A stretch of 64,000 nucleotides of DNA from UBA8437 sp963582065 (lineage in GTDB: Bacteria; Planctomycetota; Planctomycetia; Planctomycetales; Planctomycetaceae), in NCBI GenBank assembly GCA_963582065.1, contig CAUZRQ010000012.1, positions 1 to 64,000 on the forward strand, read 5' to 3'. Shown in pieces: positions 1 to 7,041 of the stretch. The translations under genes and the position numbers were made by a program. Position 1 is the stretch's first letter; the number at the start of each line of letters is the position of its first letter. The notes below the pieces were generated by a model. The model saw only the letters and a program-made list of their open reading frames with translations. It did no database searches and was not told the DNA's origin.

Positions 1-105
1 TTGTTGTTCTACATCCGCGGTGGCGGTTGTGCATGTGAATCAGCGATGCTAACCAATCGTAACCCGTCGTGACCAAGGACCCTAATGATGACCTACCCCC
101 AGATC

Positions 106-178
106 TTGTACCACTCCTAATGAGAGGATCACCCGGATCTGACTGATCCGGGTGATCCTCTCATTTCCACTGGTACAA
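106..178. repeat. Long inverted repeat (34-nt arms, 5-nt loop)
   Basis: The arms at 106-139 and 145-178 are reverse complements except for four positions. The inner 21 nt of each arm (119-139 and 145-165) pair perfectly around the loop TGACT. No T-tract follows the right arm (it continues CGGGAGGGAG), so it is not a standard intrinsic terminator. It lies upstream of the DUF1501 gene at 262 and outside any gene. It could be a transcript-ending or processing hairpin of an upstream gene, or the end of a miniature mobile element. No second copy was noticed in this window. Confidence 0.85.
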
Positions 179-226
179 CGGGAGGGAGTAAGGTCAATCG
201 TGAAAACGTTGCTTTTGTCCGGCGAT

Positions 227-255
227 TCGACGATGGTGTGATCTGCACGTAGAAT
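227..255 (+). promoter_or_regulatory. Putative sigma70-type promoter of the first DUF1501 gene
   Basis: TCGACG at 227-232 (4/6 to TTGACA), a 17-nt spacer, then TAGAAT at 250-255 (5/6 to TATAAT). Transcription starting about 7 nt downstream would begin at roughly 262, exactly where the GTG/ATG start codons lie. The transcript would then be leaderless or nearly so. This is assigned by consensus match only. Confidence 0.4.
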
Positions 256-261
256 AGGGAC

Positions 262-1701
262 GTGATGCAAGGTCCTCGCAGCAACGCTACCAACCCGCCT
301 CCTGCGATCACGCGGCGTGATCTGTTGCAGACGGGCGGTTTCGCGAGCCTGGCGATGGGGCTCGCGCACCCGGGCACCGCGGACGCGGCGACGGAATCCC
401 GGTCGCCGCAGATCAAATCGTGCATCCTGATCTTCTACTACGGTGGACCGTCACATCTCGACACGTTCGACATGAAGCCCGAGGCTCCTTCGGAAGTCCG
501 CGGGGAATTCCAGCCGATCGCCACGTCGGTGCCCGGCCTGCAGATCGGGGAACACCTGCCTCACACCGCACGCGTCATGCACAAAGTGGCCGTCATTCAC
601 GGCATGCAGCACCAGATGCGGGGTCACGATTCGGCTAGTTACGAGGCCTTGACCGGGCGGGTCCCGCCGGTCGGAGACAACCAGAACTTCACGGAACGAC
701 CCGATGCGTTCCCCAGCTACGGTGCCAACCTCAGTTACGTGCAGCGAAAGCACGCCTCGCTGATCCCTCATATCTCGCTGCCGTTCGTGATGAACAACAA
801 CCTGCAGACGCCCGGCCAGACGGCGGGCTTCCTGGGAACGGAATTTCAACCGCTGTTGATCCAGGGGGACCCGGCGACGTTGACGTATCACGCGGGGGGA
901 GCCCTGAAGGTGCTGGACCTGCCGGTCGGTGTCACGATCGGACGACTGGAATCACGCTGGTCCCTGCTGCGTTCTCTCGACGCACCGCTTCGTCATGACA
1001 GTGCCCGCTCGATGGCACTTTACCAGGAGAAGGTCTTCAACCTGCTGCAATCCGGGACCCTCCGCGAAGCACTGAACGTGCAACAGGAAAGCCAGGCCAC
1101 GCGTGAACGCTACGGTCATGGAGCGGCCGGCGAACCATTTGACGACAATTCCAAGAGCCCGAAGAAGGCGGAACTGGCCATCGCCCGGAATCTCCGCGGC
1201 TGGAACCTGCTGCTGGCTCGACGACTCGTCGAGGCGGGCGTCCCCTTCATCAACGTGTATGACTACAAGCAACAGGGCAAGAACTGGGATTCCCACACCG
1301 ACAACTTCCAATACCTCAAGCAGCACCTGCTTCCCTCGGCCGACCAGGCCTTCGCCGCACTGATCGAGGACCTCGACCAGCGCGGCCTGCTGGAAACAAC
1401 CCTGGTCATGGCCGTTGGTGAATTCGGCCGAACACCGAAAATCAACAAGAACGCCGGTCGTGACCACTGGCCGAACTGTTACACCGCCCTGATGGCCGGT
1501 GGCGGCATCAAGGGGGGCTATGTGTGTGGCGCCAGTGATCGCCTGGGAGCCTACCCGGTCACCAGCCCGGTGCGACCGGCGGATCTGCAGGCCACCATGC
1601 TGACACTCTTCGGCATCGACCCCGCCGGCGAAGCCCGCGATGCACTGGGCCAGCCGTTCGCCATCTGCGGCGGCCAACCACTGGAGAGCCTGCTCGGCTA
1701 G
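262..1701 (+). CDS. DUF1501 family exported protein (paralog 1)
   Basis: The protein is 479 aa from GTG 262 (ATG 265 is an alternative one codon on). A twin-arginine signal (TRRDLLQ, residues 17-23) precedes a short hydrophobic stretch, so Tat export is likely. The DUF1501 family has an alkaline-phosphatase/sulfatase-like fold and is greatly expanded in planctomycetes; its substrate is not established. Family hallmarks visible are YYGGPSHLDTFD near residue 60, GHDSASYEALTGR near 130, VGEFGRTPK near 390 and GRDHWPN near 400. Its partner is the DUF1501 gene starting 75 bp downstream. No DUF1553 gene is adjacent in the window, but one could lie left of position 1. Confidence 0.93.
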   Translation: MMQGPRSNATNPPPAITRRDLLQTGGFASLAMGLAHPGTADAATESRSPQIKSCILIFYYGGPSHLDTFDMKPEAPSEVRGEFQPIATSVPGLQIGEHLPHTARVMHKVAVIHGMQHQMRGHDSASYEALTGRVPPVGDNQNFTERPDAFPSYGANLSYVQRKHASLIPHISLPFVMNNNLQTPGQTAGFLGTEFQPLLIQGDPATLTYHAGGALKVLDLPVGVTIGRLESRWSLLRSLDAPLRHDSARSMALYQEKVFNLLQSGTLREALNVQQESQATRERYGHGAAGEPFDDNSKSPKKAELAIARNLRGWNLLLARRLVEAGVPFINVYDYKQQGKNWDSHTDNFQYLKQHLLPSADQAFAALIEDLDQRGLLETTLVMAVGEFGRTPKINKNAGRDHWPNCYTALMAGGGIKGGYVCGASDRLGAYPVTSPVRPADLQATMLTLFGIDPAGEARDALGQPFAICGGQPLESLLG

Positions 1702-1775
1702 GGTGCCGAGCACCATTCCGGCACCAGGCGTCCAGCGTGCCGATTCTTCGCGACTCCGTTCTTCACGACCTGTCC

Positions 1776-3152
1776 ATGACAAAGAACCGAACCAGCCATT
1801 GCCCGGGGCCGTTCAGTCGGCGCAGGTTCGTGCAGGCCGGAAGCCTGGCACTGGGCGGTTTGTCGTTGACCGACGTCTTGGCCGGCCGGGCCGCTGCCGG
1901 AAACGCCAGTAAGGACACGTCGGTCATCCTGGTGTTCCTCAACGGCGGCCCGTCTCAGTTGGAAACCTACGACCTGAAACCCGATATCCCCAGCAGCCAT
2001 CGCGGCATTTACGAGCCGATCGCAACCAACGTCCCGGGGATCACGATCTGTGACCGGTTCCCCCTTCAAGCCAAGCTGGCCGACAAGTTCTCCCTGGTGC
2101 GATCGCTCCACCACAACATGGACAGTCACAGTGACGGTGGCATCACCGTGCTGACCGGCAGAAGTCCGCGGAAGCCGGATCCGACATCGCGATCCAAGAG
2201 CAAACACCCCGACTTCGGCTCGATCGCCAGCAAGGTCCGTGGCATGGCGCGGCATGCCATTCCTCCCTACGTGGCTGTGCCACAACAGCTCTACATGACC
2301 CGTGCCGGTTACCTGGGGCTGCATCACGGGGCCTTCGGTATCGGTGACCCGTCGGCGAAGGACTACTCACCACCTCAATGGGCGAACGTAAGCCGGCAGA
2401 GCGGGGAGGCCCTCCGAAACCGCCGGCCGCTGCTGGAACAGCTGGACCGGTTCCATGACGGGGCGGATCAGAGGGGCAGCCTGCAAGGGACGAAGGAGTT
2501 CCGCGACCTGGCATTCCAGCTGCTGACCAGTTCGAAGACAGGCCGCGCCTTTGACATCGCCCGGGAAGACGACAAGCTGCGGGACCGCTACGGGCGCAAT
2601 CAGTGGGGCCAGGGATGCCTGATGGCCCGCCGGCTGGCCGAGGCCGGAACCTCGGTGGTCACCGTTTACCTGGATCGGCTCAAGCATCTTCCCTACATCG
2701 TCTCCAACTGGGACGACCATCCGGGGGCTGACGGGCGTCCCGGTCACTATGCACAGTACCTGTCGGTTCGCATGCCGTATCTCGATCAATGCCTTTCGGC
2801 GTTGATCGAGGATGTCTTCGACAGGGGATTGGACAAGCGGATCATGGTGGTGGCGGTCGGCGAGTTCGGCCGGACACCGCGGATCAGCCAGGTGGGTGAC
2901 AACACCGGCCGGGATCACTGGCCGCAGGCCTACTCAGCACTGATTTCCGGCGGCGGACTGAAGATGGGCCAGGTGGTCGGCGCCACGAACTCGAAGGCCG
3001 AGTACCCCACCGAACGGCCGTTCACGCCGCAGCACCTGCTGGCGACCATCTACCACCACCTCGGGATCGACACCGAGATGACCCACCAGGATTTCGCCGG
3101 TCGTCCGATCGCAATCCTGGACAATGGGCAACCGATTCGGGAACTGATCTGA
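1776..3152 (+). CDS. DUF1501 family exported protein (paralog 2)
   Basis: The start is placed at ATG 1776 (458 aa) because it puts the twin-arginine motif SRRRFVQAG at residues 14-22; the longer reading from 1737 adds 13 residues of no signal character. The conserved segments are LNGGPSQLETYDLKPD, VGEFGRTPRIS and GRDHWPQ (about residue 378). It is in tandem with paralog 1, 74 bp apart, and clearly diverged from it, so the pair is an old duplication or an assembled operon rather than a recent copy. Substrate unknown; probably periplasmic or cell-surface. Confidence 0.93.
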   Translation: MTKNRTSHCPGPFSRRRFVQAGSLALGGLSLTDVLAGRAAAGNASKDTSVILVFLNGGPSQLETYDLKPDIPSSHRGIYEPIATNVPGITICDRFPLQAKLADKFSLVRSLHHNMDSHSDGGITVLTGRSPRKPDPTSRSKSKHPDFGSIASKVRGMARHAIPPYVAVPQQLYMTRAGYLGLHHGAFGIGDPSAKDYSPPQWANVSRQSGEALRNRRPLLEQLDRFHDGADQRGSLQGTKEFRDLAFQLLTSSKTGRAFDIAREDDKLRDRYGRNQWGQGCLMARRLAEAGTSVVTVYLDRLKHLPYIVSNWDDHPGADGRPGHYAQYLSVRMPYLDQCLSALIEDVFDRGLDKRIMVVAVGEFGRTPRISQVGDNTGRDHWPQAYSALISGGGLKMGQVVGATNSKAEYPTERPFTPQHLLATIYHHLGIDTEMTHQDFAGRPIAILDNGQPIRELI

Positions 3153-3262
3153 ACCGATCGCCCGACGAGAGCCTCGCCGGAAGTCGGACCGGTTGTGACC
3201 GCCCGCGTCCACCGGGTAATGTTGGCGAAACACCCCCGTCGACAGAGCCCCGGACTCACCTC

Positions 3263-4411
3263 ATGCGTGGACATTGCTGCCCGATCCTGGTCGCGGTTCT
3301 TCTGCTGGCACCGTCATCCCCAAGCCGGGCCGAGAAGCCGGTCCGTCAGCGGCGGATTCTCGTCAACTACGATGGCGGTTCCACCCTGTACTCGCGGAAG
3401 GGCAGCCAGGGACCGGTCCGTCTCACCGCCAAAGATCTCAGGGAGGCCATCCGCGAGGTGTCCTTCCAGGGGAGCCAGGTCGATACGGTCCTGCTGTGCG
3501 TCAACGCCCAGGTGATGTACTACCCGACCAAGGTCGGCACCATGCTGGGCAGCCTGGCCACGCCCGAGCAGAAGAAGAAATGGCCCGCGAACACTCGCCA
3601 GTGGATCGCCAACCTCAACCACTTCATCAAGCAGGGCGTCGACCCCTGGGCGGTGATGGTGGCGGAAGCGAAACGGCAGAAACGGGAGGTCCTGCTCTCG
3701 TTCCGCATGAACGACGGCCATGACGGGACTCACCTCGAAACACGCTTTTGGCGCGCCCACAAGGAGTTCCACTGTTTCGATCCCGACCAGGGCCACACGC
3801 TCGATTACGGTCACAAGGAAGTCCGCGACCACATGTTCCTGCTGATCCAGGAGGCCGTCCGCCGCTACGACTGCGACGGCATCGAGCTCGACTTCAACCG
3901 CTTTCCGATCCTGTTCAAGGGGGGCACGACAACCGAGCGGATCGCCAAGATGAACGGGTTCGTGCGCCGCCTCCGCGCGATGCTTGATGCCGAGGGCAAG
4001 AAACGGAAACGCCACCTGGTGATGGGAGTCCGGCCCCCGACGGACAACTACGACGTCCCGGCGACCTACCAGGGGTCCCGCAAGGTGGGCTGCGACCCGG
4101 TCGCCTGGGCCAAAAACGGCTGGATCGATTTCGTGACGGTCTCGCGGTTTCTCAGTGTCACGTTCGATCTTCCCGTCGCACCATGGAAGAAGCTGATCAC
4201 CGAGGTCCCCATCTACGGCTGCATCGAGATCGTCGACAAGAAAAACGGTGCCGCACTGACGCCCCGTCAGTACCGCCGCGCGGCCCGGCACATCTGGAGC
4301 GAAAAGGCCGACGGGATCTACCTGTTCAATTTTCTGATCACCCGTGAAGGCTCGACCGAGCCGGCCTTCGAGGTCCTCAACCAGATCGGAAGCCCCGACG
4401 TCGTTGAGTAG
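3263..4411 (+). CDS. GHL10-like glycosidase/TIM-barrel exported protein
   Basis: The protein is 382 aa with a Sec signal peptide (residues 1-23, ending PSRAEK). The body resembles the glycosyl-hydrolase-like 10 (GHL10) TIM-barrel group: VDTVLLCVNAQVMYYPT early on, then YDCDGIELDFNRFP at about residues 200-213, a typical beta-4-strand acidic motif for retaining glycosidases, and later WIDFVTVSRFL. It probably cleaves a polysaccharide outside the cytoplasm; the substrate cannot be read from sequence. It follows the DUF1501 pair by 110 bp on the same strand. Its last codons (NQIGSPDVVE, then stop) recur in a fossil at 5337-5375. Confidence 0.8.
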   Translation: MRGHCCPILVAVLLLAPSSPSRAEKPVRQRRILVNYDGGSTLYSRKGSQGPVRLTAKDLREAIREVSFQGSQVDTVLLCVNAQVMYYPTKVGTMLGSLATPEQKKKWPANTRQWIANLNHFIKQGVDPWAVMVAEAKRQKREVLLSFRMNDGHDGTHLETRFWRAHKEFHCFDPDQGHTLDYGHKEVRDHMFLLIQEAVRRYDCDGIELDFNRFPILFKGGTTTERIAKMNGFVRRLRAMLDAEGKKRKRHLVMGVRPPTDNYDVPATYQGSRKVGCDPVAWAKNGWIDFVTVSRFLSVTFDLPVAPWKKLITEVPIYGCIEIVDKKNGAALTPRQYRRAARHIWSEKADGIYLFNFLITREGSTEPAFEVLNQIGSPDVVE

Positions 4412-4570
4412 GCGATGACGGAGGAGACGGCCCGGCGGCGGGATGCGGCAAACACCTCAGGTCCGAGTCCCTTTTCCGCGACTTGTGCCTGGTGTCGGCT
4501 GCGCCGCAACCGGTGGCACGCCCCCTCGTCCATCTCATCCCCGCTCCACCGAGCGATTCCGAACAGGGGG

Positions 4571-4599
4571 GTTCAGGTCCGGCCACCGACCGGTATAAT
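4571..4599 (+). promoter_or_regulatory. Putative promoter of the LRR gene
   Basis: A perfect -10 hexamer TATAAT lies at 4594-4599. The -35 region (around GTTCAG/TTCAGG, 4571-4577) is weak. It lies 95 bp before the ATG at 4694, in an otherwise gene-free 282-bp gap (4412-4693) where nothing else was recognised. Confidence 0.5.
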
Positions 4600-4693
4600 T
4601 GGTTGATTCGGGAGCGGCACCGACATTGTCGATGCCCCCCGCTTTTGAGTCGTGTTCTGACACAGATTCCTTGTCCAAAAAGGAGGATGTGCC

Positions 4694-5275
4694 ATGAGAG
4701 TCTCGAGAGTGATGAATGCGTGTCGCAGCTTGACGTTGGTCGCGCTGGCAGGCTGCCTGGCCACCACGGCCGTCGCCGCCTCCAAGAAGTCCGCGGAGTA
4801 CGAGCGACGAAAAGTCGAGAGTGTCCGGAAGACCTTCCTGAAAGCACGAACAAACGGGACAGCCAAGAAGCGTAACCGGTTTGCCTCGTCCTACCTGACC
4901 GATCCGGCACTCGACGAGCTCGTCAGAGGATTCCCCAACCTGGAGTTTCTGTCAGCGTATTGTCACGGAAACGTGACCGATGCCGGGGTTGCGCGTGTCT
5001 GCAAGCTGAAGAAAATCAAGACCCTGTACCTCAATGGAAATCGAATCACCGACGCCGGACTCAAGTCTCTTTCCACCGTCAAGGGTCTCGAGAATCTCAG
5101 GCTCAGGAGCTCCGGGATCGGAGATGCGGGTCTGCAGCACTTGAAGTCACTCAAGAAACTGCGATCGCTGCGGCTCTCAAACACGAAGGTGACTGCCGGC
5201 GGACTACAGCGATTGCGGGCACAGTTGCCCAACTGCAAGATCACCAGCAGTTCGCTGCCGCAAGCTAGTGATTGA
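4694..5275 (+). CDS. Small exported leucine-rich-repeat protein
   Basis: The protein is 193 aa. A strong ribosome-binding site (AAAGGAGGATGTGCC) precedes ATG 4694. Residues 1-28 form a signal peptide ending TTAVAAS. From about residue 75 to 185 there are four to five LRRs of the RNI/GALA-like type (LEFLSAY..NVTDAGVARV, IKTLYLNGNRITDAGLKSL, LENLRLRSSGIGDAGLQHL, LRSLRLSNTKVTAGGLQRL). LRRs of this kind bind proteins or other ligands; no catalytic domain is present. The last codons (Ala-Ser-Asp-stop) lie inside a fossil of a DUF1553 gene tail, so the original C-terminus may have been replaced. Confidence 0.88.
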   Translation: MRVSRVMNACRSLTLVALAGCLATTAVAASKKSAEYERRKVESVRKTFLKARTNGTAKKRNRFASSYLTDPALDELVRGFPNLEFLSAYCHGNVTDAGVARVCKLKKIKTLYLNGNRITDAGLKSLSTVKGLENLRLRSSGIGDAGLQHLKSLKKLRSLRLSNTKVTAGGLQRLRAQLPNCKITSSSLPQASD

Positions 5276-5318
5276 ACAGAAACTCGCGGCTGTTCAACAA
5301 CGCCCACAGCAGATCTTC
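5265..5318 (-). pseudogene. Fossil of a DUF1553 gene 3' end
   Basis: Read on the minus strand this encodes EDLLWALLNSREFLFNH followed by TAG, the exact C-terminus of the DUF1553 protein encoded at 7042-9552. At the DNA level 5265-5318 matches 7042-7095 at 51 of 54 positions, and all three differences are A/G. Nothing upstream in that frame resembles the rest of the family. It overlaps the stop codon of the LRR gene, which borrows its TGA. Confidence 0.8.
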
Positions 5319-5336
5319 TCTGGCCGAGAACCTCGA

Positions 5337-5375
5337 CCAGGTCGGGAGCCCCGACGTCGTCGAACAGGCGATGAC
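5337..5375 (+). pseudogene. Fossil of a GHL10-like gene 3' end
   Basis: The plus strand reads QVGSPDVVEQAM, against QIGSPDVVE-stop at the end of the GHL10-like gene. DNA 5337-5375 matches 4381-4419 at 34 of 39 positions with only transitions. The stop codon of the source (TAG) is CAG here. It lies 18 bp from the DUF1553 fossil and in the opposite orientation, just before the stop of the minus-strand DUF1501 gene. Confidence 0.65.
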
Positions 5376-5423
5376 CAAGTGGACCGTCCTCCGGTGCCTG
5401 AAGTCGTCTGAACAGTTCCGGAT

Positions 5424-6908
5424 TCAGCCCGTCTTCTTCGCGTGAATCGGACGGAAGTCGGGGACCGGAGCGACCACGCCGGTTGCCGCCTGCCGCCGGA
5501 CTGTCGCAGGCGCGTTGCCCAGCAGCTTGTACAGGGGCTGGCCATTGCAGACATGATGTGGGCGATCGGCAAGGTCTCGGAAGGTCGCGTTGTGCCCGAT
5601 TCCCAGCAGGTGGAAGATGGTGGCCGCCAGTTCCTGGGGCAGCACGCGTCCGCTGTGTGGCTGCGCGCCACTGGCATCACTCGACCCGTACACCTGGCCA
5701 CCGGAAATGCCGGCCCCGGCCAGTGCGCAACTGAACACCGGGCCCCAGTGATCGCGACCACCCGCGGGATTGAATTTCGGGGTTCGTCCGAATTCGCCCA
5801 CCGCCACGACCAGCGTCTCGTCGAGCAGTCCACGGTCGGCGAGATCTTCAATCAGTGCCGTGAAACCAACATCGAACTGGGGGCAGAGGACGTTCTTCAC
5901 ACGATTGTTGTTGTCGGCATGGGTGTCCCACATCGGACGGTTCGAGCTGAGATCCCCGGGCTCTCTCGGCCACTGCACGTGAACAAACCGCACGCCGGCC
6001 TCGATCAACCGCCGGGCCAGCAGCACGCTCTGCCCCCACTTGCCACGACCGTACCGGTCACGCAGCTTGGCCGGCTCCTGCTTGATGGAGAATGCCGAAC
6101 GAGCCTTCCCGTTGGAGAGAATTCCGAACGCTTCGCGGCAGTGACGGTCGAAATCACGTACGGCGTCGAAACGCTCCACTTCACGGAAGTGACCGTCGAT
6201 CTGGTCCAGCAGCGAGGAACGGCCCGAGAGGCGAAGCGGTGACACATCTGCCGGAAGCTGGAATTCCCTGATGGCAAACCCGGGGGTCTGTGGATCGCAC
6301 GTGAATCGCTCGGGGTTGGCGTGCGCACCCAGGAACCCACCGCTCTGACCCGAAATCAGCACTCCCGGGTTGGCCACGATCGGCTCGGGCAACCACACGA
6401 AGCTGAACGGAATCTTCTCGCTGGGCTTCAACATCTTCACGATCGACCCCAGGTTGGGCCAATCGGTGGGTTGAATCGTCCGCGCGTTGGGTCCCTGGTA
6501 CTTGTACCCCGTCAGCACCCAGTACCCGCTGGTGGAATGGGTGTTGTCGTTGGTCGACATGGCGCGACAGATAGCCAGTTGGTCGGCCATCCTTGCCGTC
6601 CGCGGCAGCAGTTCCGAGAACTGGATTCCGGGAATGTTGGTGTGAATGGGACCGAATGCGCCGCGGACCGCTGCGGGTGCGTCGGGCTTCGGATCGAAGG
6701 TCTCGTGTTGGGGCGGACCACCACCCAGGTACAGGTAGATGACGTTCTTGGCCCGTCCGAACGTCGGATCGGCAGTGTTGCCCACCGTGTCCTGTTCCTG
6801 GGCCGCCAGGAATCCAGGCAGCGAGAGACCGAGGGTGTTGAGCCCGCCGATGCGCAACCACTCTCGTCGTCCCATTGCGGAACGCGCGGTGTCACGAATC
6901 GACAACAT
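5424..6908 (-). CDS. DUF1501 family exported protein (paralog 3)
   Basis: The protein is 494 aa from ATG 6908. The twin-arginine motif GRREWLRIGG (residues 13-22) is followed by a hydrophobic stretch (LSLPGFLAAQ). Family segments include YLYLGGGPPQHETFDPKPD, VGEFGRTPKFN and GGRDHWGP. The C-terminal 30 residues (VRRQAATGVVAPVPDF...) are an unusual tail not seen in the other paralogs here. It is probably co-transcribed after the DUF1549/DUF1553 gene at 9552-7042 (133-bp gap), the normal pairing of these families in planctomycetes. This copy has FGPIHTNIPGIQFSELLP, close to paralogs 1 and 5. Confidence 0.93.
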   Translation of the reverse strand: MLSIRDTARSAMGRREWLRIGGLNTLGLSLPGFLAAQEQDTVGNTADPTFGRAKNVIYLYLGGGPPQHETFDPKPDAPAAVRGAFGPIHTNIPGIQFSELLPRTARMADQLAICRAMSTNDNTHSTSGYWVLTGYKYQGPNARTIQPTDWPNLGSIVKMLKPSEKIPFSFVWLPEPIVANPGVLISGQSGGFLGAHANPERFTCDPQTPGFAIREFQLPADVSPLRLSGRSSLLDQIDGHFREVERFDAVRDFDRHCREAFGILSNGKARSAFSIKQEPAKLRDRYGRGKWGQSVLLARRLIEAGVRFVHVQWPREPGDLSSNRPMWDTHADNNNRVKNVLCPQFDVGFTALIEDLADRGLLDETLVVAVGEFGRTPKFNPAGGRDHWGPVFSCALAGAGISGGQVYGSSDASGAQPHSGRVLPQELAATIFHLLGIGHNATFRDLADRPHHVCNGQPLYKLLGNAPATVRRQAATGVVAPVPDFRPIHAKKTG

Positions 6909-7041
6909 CGACGAACTCCAGGATCAAACAGCACCGGCAGACACGTGGTCGCCCGCCGGGGGACTCACAGACAGGACTATACTCCGATCCGGCGACCTGC
7001 CACCAGCAGCATCGTCGACGGTCGGCTTCCGGTGCCTTTAC

